Assembly (NCBI GenBank): GCA_003640385.1
Contig: RCAB01000262.1
Coordinates: 24,666-88,665, forward strand
DNA length: 64,000 nucleotides
Reading direction: 5' to 3'
DNA from: Setaria digitata
Lineage: Eukaryota > Nematoda > Chromadorea > Rhabditida > Setariidae
This document shows positions 26,801-41,800 of this stretch, in pieces; the stretch's first letter is position 1; the number at the start of each line of letters is the position of its first letter. The position numbers and the translations under genes were made by a program. The notes beneath the pieces were generated by a model. The model did no database searches. It saw nothing but the letters and a program-made list of their open reading frames with translations, and was not told where the DNA came from.

Positions 26801-29800
26801 TTAAATTATAACACTTGCTACAAAATACAACGATCTCATTTTGTCTAAAAAATAACTAGTGCTACTGAATGGTAATAAATGTTAGATTTGGTCCTTCAAT
26901 TTTAATGCAATTTTTCATTTAAAGGATAGCTTTTTATACTATTTTTCTATTTCTCTTATAATTTTTGCAAAAAAAAAAAAAAATTTTTAGTGAGAGTTTT
27001 GTAAAAACTTTTATTAAAAATTTGAGTATAAAGCTGTTTGATAGAAGCAACAGTCTTTATTTATTGTATAAGATTTCGATCATTATCCTCTAGATATTGT
27101 CATCTGATAGCACAAGTTTTCCCGTCTTCAGCTGTTTCTTAGCTTAATATTTCATAAATCAATAGTTTGCTCAAATTCTTCGTCTTCCTGCTGCTGCTTT
27201 TCTTTTTGAATAAATTAAATTAGATGCATTCTAATGTAACACCTGTTATATCATCATACATCTAACTACTTTTATTTATCTTCATCTAATTGCTTTATAA
27301 TTATTTAACGGTTTTAGCTGAATAGCACATCATATACTGAACGGTCAACAACATTTCAACAGCAACCACAAAATATGCCATTTTCACCTTATTTAAATAA
27401 TCAGCAATATTCTTTGCCTCATTATCAAAGGTATGTTTTTTTTACTTCGTTCCATTGTACAGTGCTATGATAATAAGTTATTAATTTTCAATCTGTTTAC
27501 CAATCATTAATTTACTGATAGTTTTAATCAATTCATCAGAGTTTTTTTTTTTTTTGTTTGTATTTTTGACAAATTTATCAAAGCTACCAATCAGGAAATG
27601 TATTCACAATCAATAATGGTTAAGTAATTAACAGAAAAAAAATCAAGTAAATTATCAAAATTATGAATTGCAATTTAGATATTTCTGAGCATTTTTCTTT
27701 TTTTAAATTCTGTTATACGACATATGACACTGTAACATTCATATTTCAATATTATATATTAGTTTCACGTTTGAGAAGAGTTACTAAATAGGTGAAATTA
27801 AACGAATAAGAGGCAAAAAAGAAAGAGCAGGAAATTTGTCATTTTCGAGGATCATATACGAAAGGAATTTATTTTAGCATTTTGACTCTTTTTTTCCCAA
27901 ATTATTTGTTTATATAAAGCATATAATTTTTTTCCAGTAAATAACTTAAATGATCACTGAAATCGTTACTTTGTTCATTCAACGAATCTTATTGCCTCAA
28001 GAGAATGCCCTTACATGATAGTACTATCTCTGAGCATGTTCAGTTATTGAAAACATAAAAGGGCAGATTCATATAAAAAATATTTCTTACGCGATTATCA
28101 AATGCTTAATTATCTCAATAAACATAAACAATTCATCCATATATCATGGAATAACTAGCATAGTAAAAATGCAACAATGAAATATGAAAGTATGGAATAA
28201 TGGAATAGTGGAATACAATATGATTGAGGCATAAAAGAGTTTATTTTATTTGAAGCAGCAATGGTGTGATACCTAGAGATGTACCGTACATTACCGACCC
28301 GCAATCGTATATTCGAGCATATGCAACTCAAACACCAGCGTATACAGTGATGAATTCACCGCATGATAATTATCCGACCAAGAACAATATCTATTACAAC
28401 GCCGAACGACGTATACCAAGCAGTAATATGAATAAATCTTATCAGTTTGTTAAGGAGCTACGAGATCAAAGTACTTAAACATGACATTTTTGTATGGCAA
28501 ATTTGTCACTAACTGTAGGCTGAATTTTTTTTTTTGAAGTTCAGAATAAAAAAAATTAGCTCAAAAAATTTTAATTTATCAGTGCTGATAGGTGAAAAAA
28601 ACGATGTATAATTTTTACCAAAATAAAGTTAATTTTTCATATTTGAATATTTTGGTTAAATAGTGAAATAAATTCGATTCAATGATCGAGAAATGTTAGT
28701 TTTGCTCCGAAAATTGCTAAAATCTTCTACATTATCACAAAATATATTTTACGGAGGAACACGTTCATGGTTTTCTACTCTCCAATAATTTTATAGGTCT
28801 AACAAAAACGCAACGTATTGCCAATCAATTTCAACAATCACATCTTCGTGATGTACCACCACCGCAAAACATGGAAGTCTTATATAAAGTAATAATTAAA
28901 TTTCAAGAAACTATATTTTAAATTATGAATTGTGAAGCGCATTCATTTCATTTATCAATTTTTTTCGCCTGAAAGTTAAAAAAGCAAAAAAACTTTAAAG
29001 TTTTGATATAATATGATACTAGCTTTATTTATTCATCTTTTTTTTCCCTGTTATTTGTTTTAAATTTCATTTTCAATAATTCTTTAGCAAAGGGAGCATC
29101 TCGGTCATGACCAAATTGATTCATTAATTCGTGATATGGAATGGAAACTGAAAACCGGTATGGGTGCAGCAGGTGATGGTAAGTAAAGTTTCTCATTTTT
29201 CGCATAATTGCATTTTTTCCATTTCAAATTCAAATATCAATTTCAAATAAAAAATGAGTTCAATGGAAGAATTCTTTCATATCATAACTTTTTTTCCTTT
29301 TTTTTTTAATAGCTGTCATGTGATTTGTCAAGGACATGAAGTACAATGACATATTTTTTCTTCCAATCAGTTTTAAATATAAAGAACAAAGAATTTAAAA
29401 TTAACATTGGAATAAAATAAACGAGTAAACAAATAACAGAAATGTTAAGCAGGCAGCAATCTTTTCAGAATATTGCGTTAAAAGCTAAATCCCATATGTC
29501 AAACATTCATTTGCTAATATTATTTTATAAATTTGGATTGCTTATGCCTGACCTTTCTAAAAAAGAATTGACCTGATCTGAAATAATTTTCCCAAATCAT
29601 TTATTTGGGTTAAACATCTTTGGGCAGTCATAGTGTCACTAGTTACAAGAAAGCTGAAATGTTACATCAAATGAACTTTTTTTTTTTTTAAAATTTAAAT
29701 CAAATTTGTAAAAATATTTGCAAAGGAGTTACAATCATAATTACTGTCAAAAAGAAAAAAAAATATTTCGAATCTTATAAGAAAATCCCAGAACGATAAT

Positions 29801-32800
29801 TTTGTTTTCTATGACAAATTATTATCGACCAATGCCTAAATTTTTTTTCTGCAGCAGCAGCACTTTTCGAGTGGGATAAAAATTGTAGTTGTCACTTTAA
29901 CATCGATGTAATTGTTAGCCTAGAAAATTTTATAAATTTTATTTTTGCTCTTCTCAAAATCTCCTCAACAATAATCTGATGTCGTTGTTAGAAGAATACA
30001 TCATAGATCATTCATAAACAATATTTAGCTATGTTTAGCCACCATAAAGATTCATGTTTTCCAAATTTCTGGAGTATACTTCTTGATATAATTGTTTAAA
30101 ATAAATGTTAAATTATAAGCATTATAGGATAAATAATGATGAGTATTCAAAATCATTTAATAGCGAATAAAATCTTTAAAAGGAAGAAAAATCGAATGAA
30201 ATTGTGTAATATGCTCAAAATAAATTATAAATTACAATAAATTATAGGTATTAAAATTGGATAACATGAAAACTTCGCTATTATCAGCTCTCACATTATT
30301 ATTCTGACAAACTTGATTTTCCTGCAATATATTACCATTACTTTCATAAGTAAATAACAAATAGTTGCTACTTTATTTTATCAAACTTTACTGATCTTCA
30401 CTTCACTAATGTTTTGGTTAATTTATCTTTTACCAGTAATAGAATGAGAGACTAAGTTTGCGTTAACAATTGCCATTAGCATTTGGTTGTAGAATATTAG
30501 TTATCACATTAATCTCGTCTCATTTTGAGTCAATTATATCTTGACGTCATGCACTCAAGAAATTATGTCTTTTCTTTCTTAAAGAAGCAAATTTAACATA
30601 ATTTTCAACAAACTCTAAAAAGTGAAAATATAAGCACTTAGGCAAAAAAAAAGGATATAATGCTTTCAGGAATGAAACTGTCATAAATGTTGTGCTTTCA
30701 ATGAGTGGTTATCATTGCATGCCTCATTTAAGTTCGTTACTTGAAAAGAGATGAAATAATGGAGCAGACTGATGAGATTGAAATGAAAACATCATATTGG
30801 TTATAAGGCTTGTAAAATAAGCTGAAGAATAGATTGACGAAGAATAATAATACTCATTTTAAGATTAAAATTCCATCGAAGGAATCGAGGGAATTTAGAA
30901 ATTCTAAGTGGTTCTTAAATTTGCAAAATATATACAGAAGAGAAGTTTATTTATTTTACGTTAAAATAATTCTCAAACTAATGTTGTTCATTCCTGAAAT
31001 GTGCCTTTTTTTCATCTGTCCTCCTCTTCGAACGGATGAAAAGTTTATATTTAATTCAACTTACTTCCAAGTAATTTCTTCCATTACTGGAATGATTAGA
31101 GGCAGTATAAACGATTAAGACAGTAATATCATTATGAATTGCATGCTTAAGGAGGAAAAAGATTGTAATGACTGAAGAAATATTCAACAAATTAATTAAG
31201 AATATTAGTGATATTTATAAAATCCGTTTTACAGTCCATTTTCTTCCAGTTAATCACTGATAACAGCGACAATCCTCTATCTGCCTACATGTGCTTAACC
31301 GCTTTCTTTTCTTCCCCTTTGAAGATTACAGTCAAGTCTTAGGCAAACGGTACTCCTCTGCAACATCATATTGTAAAAGAAGGAGTCAGAAACAAATATC
31401 AACATTTTGTTGCTTCCTAAAATTTTATGATAACTCATATATTTCCTTTCTGTGTTTAATTTTAATAAATTGAAAGAACATTTACTATTAATTTTGTTCT
31501 TTATATTTGAAATTCCTACTTCTTTCAGTGATGATGAATTTAGTGCATGGAAAACTGCGGTAGTTTCTGGAAAAAAAAAAGTGATGTAAGCGAAAATGAT
31601 TTCCTCCTTTCCATCTTTTTTCTCTGTGTTTCTCTGTGTAAGAATTTCAACCATTGTTAGTTCAAAACACAAATAACACTAGACAGATAGAGAGAAAGGA
31701 AAAAGTTAAAAGAGAAAATAAGTGTTTTTTTTTTTTCGCTAAAACTATGAAAGCAAAACTCTTATAATTACTTTGCTTTGTTAATTGTTTGAATTTCCAA
31801 AAAGTATACTACAATTATCATAAATAGCTATTATTTGACATATACCATATTTTTATATTCCTTCTCTTTTTCCTTTCTTACAAATAAAAATGGTGTAAAA
31901 TAACATTTAAAAAAAAAAGTAAAAAGTAAACACAAAAACAACATATGATATGATCAATTGATTCGGAAATTATAAGAGATAGGAAGGGAAGATATGAATA
32001 TGAATGTAGAGAGGTAAGTGGAAATAGTTTAAGGTGTTGCTGAGGGTAGAAGAAACATTGAAATTAAAATCACAAGTGAAAGTAAAAGATCAGTTGGGTG
32101 AAGATTATTTCCTCTATGGAGAGAGGAAGAAGGGAGAGAGGAAAAAAAGTTTTTCTTTTTTTTTCTTTATTTTTAAAGAGATTTAGGAAAATATGGCGTA
32201 ACACAAAAATAAGAGAGAGAGAGAAAGAGAATGAGTATGGGGATAGTTAGGCATAGTAATGCAAATGAGCAAACACGAAAAAAGTGAGGAAACAACAGGA
32301 ATTCCTGTGTATTCCTTCCCTGATTGCACCTCCTATGCTTTTTTGTTCGAGTGAAATAAGCTTTAAGACTAAATAGTAAAGTATATTTGGACTTAGACTT
32401 AAGCCATAAGCTTGGAGTATTTTGAATACAACAAGTCCTGAAAGCTGACATTTTCCATCATCCGATATGTCGACGGAGCAAGAGCAACAGCAATCTACCA
32501 TTCTACCTGGTTGGTTATTTCATCCATCTTGACATCATTTTCACTCCCACATAAACTGCACTAAGTTATTTATAGCTTAATAATTCTGTTTTGCACATTA
32601 ATACGAATGCACTTATAACACATGATAAAATTCAAGCGAAGCATATTGTATAGCGCTTTTCTATCCCCGTATACTCGTGCGTAAGTAATATGATGCACGT
32701 GCACACAAATACACGTGAAACAGAGACTGAGATACAAATGCATGCAGGTTGCTCATAACGACGCAAATGCACGTACAACAGGGATAGCTATAGAAATGAT

Positions 32801-35800
32801 AACTATACAGGAGAGTAACTATACAAACGCACGTACAACAGAAATGTTTGTATAGTTATCTCCGTTGTACGTGCCTTCGTATCATTTCTGTTGTACGTGC
32901 GTTTGTATAGTTATCTCAAATGCACGTACAACAGAAGTGATACAAATGCACGTACAACAGAGATAACTATACAAACGCACGTACAACAGAGATAACTATA
33001 CAAATGCACGTACAACAGAGATAACTATACAAATGCACGTACAACAGAGAAACTATAGAAATGATGACTATGCAGGAGAGGTAACTATACAAACGCACGT
33101 ACAACAGAAATGATACAAACGCACGTATAACAGAAGTAACGATACAGAAGCCACACAACAGAGATAAATAAACAAATGCAAATATAATTTCATTCGGAAT
33201 ATGGACGTCGCATAAATATAAAATTATCCGAATTGTCCGTTGTGATAGAAATGAGAAGCGTGGAGATTTTTTCATGGAATTACGTATAGCATAGATGCAT
33301 GCGTGAGCGTCATGCCATTGTTGTTTATCTAAAGCTAATAATAATGTGTTTGTAAATTATTGCAACTGGAAATGGGTTGCTTCTCTATGATTCGTTTGAG
33401 CAGTTCCTCGATTCTATTAGATAAAGTTGTATTTACAGTGGAAATTGTGAAAGTTTTACAACATAGAGAAATGGATTGTTCAAATTAATTCAATTTTAGT
33501 CTTGCTTATTGAATTTTGCTAGAGGCTCTCGCAGCCCTATTTTCAAATAAGCTTTTAAAAGGACTAACATGTCTATAATGCATTCTCTATAAAAATAGTT
33601 TTTTGTTTTATTAGCGGGAAAAATCTGTAAATTTTTCATCCACTTGTTTAATAATTTTTATTACATTTTCCTTATGTATCCGATTTTTTCATACAAAATT
33701 TTTGTGTTTTGAAATACTTCGGTATGTGGTACCAAATTTTTCAAATTTTACGAAACTTTTGCAATACTTCTGTCTTTCGCAGTATGAAATGAAATTAGTT
33801 TTGTATTTTCAAGTATTGTTTTTTGAACCAATTAGCATGCTAATTACTGGGACGAAGAACCAGATTTCAAACGCTTAAATTTTTGCAGCTGAAATCAATT
33901 TGATTTTATTGATAAATTGATCCGAATTGAGTATAATTATCAGTTTAGAGATTTCAAGAGGGGAAAAGTATATTTTATACTTTTTTAGCTTTTCGGAAAA
34001 AATACTCGAGTGCTTCCTGGTTTTTTCTCTTCTTTTTTTTGCCATTTCTCTGTGGAATTTGTGACAGCTGAGCTAAACTGAGCCTGTTCCTTTGACAAAT
34101 CTATGTATCTGTTATTTTCATCTTCCCTTTTTTCCTTCTACTCATTTAGTACTTAAAAAAAAAAATGAAATACTTTTCGATGCTTCTTTTGATTTATGTG
34201 AACTTTTTCTTTTGTTTTTTATTTCATTCTCTGTTTTTTTTTTTTTTTTTTTTTTAAGAAAAAAGAATTTCTAAGTGCAATGATGAAATTTTCTGATTCC
34301 TAACATCTTATAATTACAAATTTCAAGTTTTGAATAATTTGCAAATGACATCTTTTATGTCAACAAATTTCAGTAAATTTGTAATTGAAAAAAGTAAAAG
34401 AAGTTTGCATTTTAGAAATTTAACAAAATATTACGCTCATTTTTCACTGCTGTTCTTGATAATTATGATCAAACTATGTGAAAATACATATGTATTAAGA
34501 AATAACATTTAAATTTAGAAAAGGGAGATTGTAAAGGAAATTCGACAAATGACTGAATTTTTTCTCCTTTTTTCGGTATAATTTCTTGTTCTTATAGTTT
34601 CTTTCTTAAATTTTAGCTCCAGTGATTTAATTGATTTCGATGGCGTTGAATTATTAATGTAGGTGGCCAAAATTTCATCCAGATTTTTTAATTAAACTAA
34701 AATTGGTCAGAACTATCACTGGATGAAATTAAATTTTTATATTTCTTATCTGTTGTAAATATATATAGTATTAAAATTATTTGACTGAAATGAAGACATA
34801 GCTTTTATTCTTTTTAATCAATTAAATTAATACCAGGGAAATTCCCGTAATTGAAGCATGCTATATACCAAAAAAGCAAAAAAAAAAAAAAATACTCGAA
34901 ATGAACAAAAAGCTCATTTTTATGCAAATTCATCATCTTTTTACTTTTGATAGATTACATTTTTCTACCTCTTTTTTTCGATATTTTTTTTTTTTGCTTA
35001 TTAACTGATTACTTTCTTTTTCTTTTTACAGCTAAATGAAACTTTAGTTTGAAATTTTCAGTTGTCAATTTTTTCTTATCACTGTTATAAATAATCATAA
35101 TTTAATATCTTATTTATTATAACAATATTTAATTCTCCTGCTCACGAAATTCTCACCACCATACGTAATAAATGCAAGCTAAAAATAACTTTATATTTAG
35201 AAATCAACATAATACTTATTTGCCAACAAAAATACACGAGTGATTCAGAAAATAAAGAAAAAAAGATTCAAAATAAATTTATTCGATCATGGCTATCACG
35301 ATTTTTCTATTCTTTACATGTCGCATGCAGAGAATGTTTCTGAAATTAATTTTTTTTTTTTATTTTTCATTTCTTTATAGTTTAGTTAAAAGTTTATTTC
35401 CTATGAAATAAGATGGATGAGTATTTGAAAGAATTGTGAAAAACGATAACAGCTGCCAAGCATCATAAGATATTTGAAAAAGCTCAGAAATCAAGAAAGA
35501 GCTTAAATAACAAAGCCTATGATAAGCGTATGCTATTTATCGCCATCGCTAATATCATCATATAGTAAAATATATATATCTAATATAACCTAAACATATA
35601 ATCAATGTTTGCTGTAATATTTTTAGCTATCTGTTAGAAATAAGATAAATTTGATTACGGAAAAGAAAAGGCATGAAATTAAATGACTTGATGTAACTCG
35701 TGATTCTACATTTAAATAATTGACTCCATTTTCATCATGTAATAAAATCTATCACTTAAATACATTTCCAGCAATTGTTTTAATTGATTGAATGAGACTA

Positions 35801-38800
35801 ATTACTGTTTCTAAGATAATATGTAAATATGCTTTATAAAAAGTTAGCACTTATAAAGTTATTGATATAATGCCTATTAGCTGCAAATTCTTTTTTCTTT
35901 TATTATATTTCCTAATAAAGCTGCTAATGTGTATGCCACTTTAACGTGAAAGTTATTGTACTTCATCTCCTTCTTAACAAACTGACTAAGAGGTGTAAGT
36001 AATAAGTGACTCATTATTATTAGGAGTATTATTATATAGTAGGTCTAATGAACGATAAATAATAAGGACTATTACACTTGTAATATGAAGAAATTGTCGG
36101 ACTGAAATTTCAGAAATTTGAACAACTGAAATAAAAATGAGGAAAAAATTATTTCAAGTTTGGCGGCATTTGAAACACTCAAAATAAAAAATGGAAGTGA
36201 AGTTTATTAATTTAGCACTTGGTTAATCAAATTAAAAAAAAATAACTTTTTTTTTAAAACAAATTTGAGTTAACGATAAAATAAATAGGAGGAAAGAATG
36301 GCGGGAGGATATTCAAAGTTAGAAATTATGCCTTTTAATCGCAAAAATCAATTTTGGGTTAAATTTTATCACTATATGAAATATTATCAGCGTAATTAAT
36401 TTAAATACTTGACGTTATTAAACTAATTATCAATTATTAAACTGGAGTTATCTGATAGAGTTAATTTTTTTTTTTTTTTTTTTTTTCACAATTAATCTAA
36501 TGCAAAAATTTTCAGCCACTTATAAAACATTCTTTAATTTCTATCCCTTTTCCTGCATTTTCATTTGCTCATTGCTTTAATTTGTAAAATAAATTAAAGA
36601 AGCCTAATCAGTTATAGTGTGAATGAATTGCTCTGCTTCCACTGGACGATGATTATTGCCAAAATTTATCATTAGCGAAAATTTTTATCAGTTGTTTACA
36701 CCGTTCCAACCATCAGTTCCATTGGGATTTCCCAAAATAAGAATTAGAGCAAAATAAAGAGCGAAAAAAAAGATAGAAAAAAAAAAAAAAAAAAACAGCT
36801 GACGATTTATAGTCATTGCTCTCTTCCTCATTTTTCAAATTTCAGAGTGCTAAAATGTAGTGACATATAAAATAAACGAAGGAAAATAAAATGAAGTAAG
36901 AAACAACTTGCATGTTTTTGCAAGTACCAAAGAAAAAAAAAATTATCGTTGAATTTATCTGCTAAAAGTTTGAAACAGTTATTTGCTATGAGTGTAAAAT
37001 GTATTGTACTTGATGCAGTCATTTCAAATCCTAAAAAAACAGCGAATGAAATATAGACATATAAATATTATCTTTACTTATCATTTACTCATTTCATTTC
37101 AAATTTATATTGAAAAATTGGAGAAATAATCAATTTAAAATTTTTGTGCCGTGTTTTTTTTATGGATTACTATCGAGTTTTCGAAGCGTTTAATACATAA
37201 AGCTTTTATTAATGATTAGAATGGAAGATGGAAATCAAAAATATCTTGTTATCTTGCTAGTTGAATTAATTACTTTTAATTAATTTCAATACAGGTTTAT
37301 TTTTAGCATTTCTTTTTAAATTGAAATAACTTCTAACACTAAAGCTTTTAATAACGATTAAATTGGAAAATGCACCCAAACCAAATATCTTATTGAAAAA
37401 AATAGTGAATAAAATTTTACTGAGTTTTAAGGCAAGTTTTTTTTTTTTTAGCATCATTAAAACCATATTTTTTTTTTTGCGTTTCTGAAAGAATGAATGT
37501 ATACTTTCATATAATTTTTCTTACCACAAAATATTTATCCTTATCCTCCTCATTATATTTAATCATAAAATTATGAGTGCTGTAAACGAAATGCAATAAA
37601 TTTCCTAGTTTGAAGTAATGAAATGCCAAAAAATAGCTCAAGAAAAATACTTCAATTATTGCGATGTCATTTAATTTAATTATGATAATCTATTAATTTA
37701 TTATTTAATCTAGAATATTTCGGGTCTAATTAGCAGAAAGTTGGGGAGAAGATAAAACCATGGAGTGGTAATGTTTTAGATCGATCAATCAATTAGCTAT
37801 CATTTTTCTGTTTGTAAAAGAATAGAAGAGAAATTTTTTTAAACGAAGTAGATGAACAAAAGTGAAGTATTCAGACATAACGAGTGAAAAGGCTTTACGT
37901 TCTGATTCAGATTGCTTGAAATTTTAGAATTTGAGAAGTCCAAAACCTATAGCTGTGAATCATGTGCTACTGAAGAAAACGGCACTTTTTTTTCTGTTTA
38001 CGTTGATATCAAGAAAAGTAGGAAGTAATTCTAAGAGACTGGCTTAAATTTTAAATTCTTTTACACATGACACAATGATGCTGGACATATCCATAGTTAA
38101 TTGAAAATTGTTAGATTTTACTATCCCGGAGTTAAAATTTATTCTGCCATTAATTATTCGCTGATACTTTCTCATATGGTAATTACAATTATTATTCGGA
38201 ATATCTTACATTTCCAATGCTAAACAATTTATGAAATTATCGAGTTAATGATCGAAGGAATTTATTTGAGAATAGCGATAAAGATCATTTTAGAAATTCA
38301 GGTGATAAAGATTATCAGCCTCTGTGATTTAAATTTACTCTCCGTGGATTGATTCGTGATAAACCTTCTAATTTATACTGCGTCTACGTCAATGAATAAG
38401 AGACAACCATCAAGAATTCTAGTGGATTATTAGGGATGCAATAAAATCTAAAAATCAGTCTTTTTTTTTTTTGTTTTTGAAAGTTAATTAATTTAGTTAC
38501 GAGAAATATGATTAGAGTATCCGTTCTTTTTCAATTTTTGCGGATATTTGAATAAAAAAGACAATGGTGTAATTATATGTTAAAACAAACGAAAATATTC
38601 ATGGAATTAGTGGAAGGATAAGAGGATAAGATGAGATGAAGTCGTAAAGCAAGGAAGAAACATGTGGCTAACTTATTTCTAACTTATTACTTTTTAATTC
38701 TTTTTTCTTGATCAATTTTATCTCCACAGTATCTCTTATCAAATCACTCGACAAATACTGCGTCAACAAAACTGCTGATCGTTGCTCATTATAATCAATA

Positions 38801-41800
38801 CTTTTTAATTTTAAAGAAAGAATATTAAAAAAAAAAAAAGACTAAAGCGAAATGACGCAATTTTTTGAATTTTTCTCCTAGAAACGTTGTTAAGCATAAG
38901 AAAAGAAGACGATGATTTGATTATCTATAAGTGATTACGCGTAACACGCCAATAAAATGGCATTAAAATTTCAATTATGCTTTATTTATGATCGGTCATC
39001 ACGTAACATTATATTTGACGAAATATTCAGCATCGAAATTACAAATATATCATTGTATCTTTTATCTTGTAATAAGATTTCTCGTAAATTTTGATAGGAA
39101 ATTGCGGATTATAGGATTATAGGAATTGACTGCATATTTATTAAGATGATATTTGAGTGTGAAAAATAGATATTTTATTTCAGATATCAGTATTATTTGT
39201 AAATAAGATCAGTTACTTCCTAGATAATTAAAAATAGTATAAAGCGTATTACCGAAGGAAATTTTACTTTCTTTTTGGAAAAAATTCCTAGATTTCCTTT
39301 GGTATTATTAAGTACATTGAATATAAATATGTTAAATGTGGGTGTAAAAAAAGTACTAAATTAATAAAACTTCCCTAAAAGGAGCATAAGCTGAATTAGA
39401 AATTAGAATTAGAATTTCCTTTTCTTTTTCATAAATATTTTAGTGCTTTTTGAAAATTTGAACTTCCTATAAAAAAAAAAGCAAAAAAGGTAAAATAAAT
39501 TGATATATAAATTGATATATATATATATATATNATATATATATTGCCAATTTTTTCCGGAAAAGGACGAAGTGAGAAGATTTTTTAACTAATTGGTTGAG
39601 AGATTTTTCAAATAATTGTTAAATGATATGAAATAGTATCATTTTGGAATTAAAATAGTTTTACCAACTTTTTCTTTCATCCCTAACATTTTATGGGAGC
39701 AACACAAAAAAAAAAAAAGGAAAAAATAGATGAAGGATTGAAAATGAAAATGAAAAGAATTTTAGAGCAGTGGAGAAAAAATAAATAAATTTCACGACTA
39801 CTTCTAATAACACATTTGAGTTGAATTACGAGCTTGAGCGATTTTAAGGTTCATTTATTTGAATGTTGCCGTTTCTCCTCGCAGTAAATTGGGTTCTTCA
39901 AAAAACGATAGAGGTAGCAGGAAGTTAGTTTTGCTTTTTTTTTTTTTTCCTTCAGATTAGAATTTGTAGGAGAAAAGGAAAATGAAAAGTATTGAGGTTT
40001 TTTTTTTTTTCATTCTTTGAAATTAAAATTCAAAATTGGAAGCAAAAAAAAACGATAAAGTTAGGAGGAGAAAAACAATAGACGATAAGTATAGTATTAT
40101 AAAATTCTCAACTTTGTTACACTCTTATTTTTTTGCTTTTTCCGATTTGTTTGCTTGTTTGTTTTTTTTTTTTTTTTTATCTTTCTTTTTGATAAGGAGA
40201 AAGAAAGGTAGAAATGAGAAATAGTGAAGGGGAAAAGCGAAAAAAAGACATGATATAAAAATGAGGTTTGTGAAAATATCTCGAGAATGAGTGTTATATT
40301 CTCCTTTGAGACTGAAACTTTTAAACATATTCAAATAAAAATGTGAAATTTGAAAATTTTCCCATTGACAGATGACATTTTATTCCTTTTTTTCTCGACT
40401 AACTAATCTATTACTTTTATTTTTCCCACTTAAGCATACAAAACCTCAAAAAGATAACATTTACATTATTTCTGCTTAAATTTCTCATCGCATTTTTGTT
40501 TTTTATTTAAAAGAAAAACAATAAATGATTTACTGTGGCAAATAATTTGATATTTAAGTAGAGTTGTGTTGGAAGTTTCCTTACTTTGAGCCTAAGTCCA
40601 TATTATTTGTAAATTGCTGTCCGAAATGTTGATGCTTTGTAGACCAGAATAACTGTATTAAAATCTTTTGTTTGTGTAAAAAAAATTATTTCTACAACAA
40701 ATATTAAATCCAATAAATTTTAGAAAAAATTCCAAAATATGTATGTCACAGATTTTTGTAATAAAATGAAAAATTTTGTACTAGGTTTTGCTCTGATCTC
40801 TATAAAATACTGCTTTATATATAAATATCTAAACAACTGGATGAAAATTTCCGAAACATTAGTTGAAGCTTATTGCTGATTTGAAATTTACTGGTGCAAA
40901 AGGGAAAGTTATAACAGATGAAATATTATCATGATAAAAAATTTATCACAGATATCACACTTTTTTTGTTTTTTGTCTTTTTTTTTTATGCATATCATGA
41001 TGATTGCATAATTCAAATCACCATCTAATGCCAAAATGCAGCTTATGTATTGAATCTAAAAATTAATTCCATCTATTGTTTTCGCAAAAATTCTTAATTT
41101 CCTTTCTTCAGCTTATTGCTACCGTTTGAGTAGAAAAAGCATCAATTTAAATTGTTAATAATTTTGTTTACTGCTAATTACTACTGCTCTAATACGTCAG
41201 CTATCATTTATTAATGAGAAATACTTAAGAATATCACTTTATCCACACTTGCACATTATTTATTTGCTTACTTTATTAGAGTTATCAGCATTAGTATTAG
41301 CAAAGTATATAATGCATCAGTCTATAAATCTGTTTTTCTGTTACTTAAATTTACGTATTTGATGATATCATATGTCATTTACTAAGTGATTCCATCGAAG
41401 TTTTACATACTTTTTCATTTTCGAGCCTATCTTTTGTTTTTTGTCTAATTTTGAACAAATAAAATCAAAATATTGTTATGTGAATATCAATTTACAAGGA
41501 GAAAAATAAAAGCCACGGTGTTTGTTAAATTTTAATTCAGTACTTTTTCAATCTATTTTTGTTTCGTTTTTCTTAAAAAACTTTTTGATTGAAAAAATGA
41601 TTAGAAAATACTTTAAATAGTTTATTTTTTTTTGNAAATTGAAGTTATGTGAATATCAATTTACAAGGAGAAAAATAAAAGCCACGGTGTTTGTTAAATT
41701 TTAATTCAGTACTTTTTCAATCTATTTTTGTTTCGTTTTTCTTAAAAAACTTTTTGATTGAAAAAATGATTAGAAAATACTTTAAATAGTTTATTTTTTT

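Noticed and set aside
32173..32501. Two overlapping minus-strand open frames
   Set aside because: No splice context or recognisable domain. The only gene-like signal here is the short plus-strand block at 32467.
32967..33275. 102-codon minus-strand open frame
   Set aside because: It follows the period of the 29-bp minisatellite and its residues repeat accordingly.
33830..33845. 16-bp perfect palindrome aattagcatgctaatt
   Set aside because: About one such palindrome is expected by chance in a window of this size and composition. No other support.
34616..34662. Mini-exon candidate in the long zyx-1 intron
   Set aside because: Its phase is incompatible with the flanking zyx-1 exons, and open frames of this length are common by chance.
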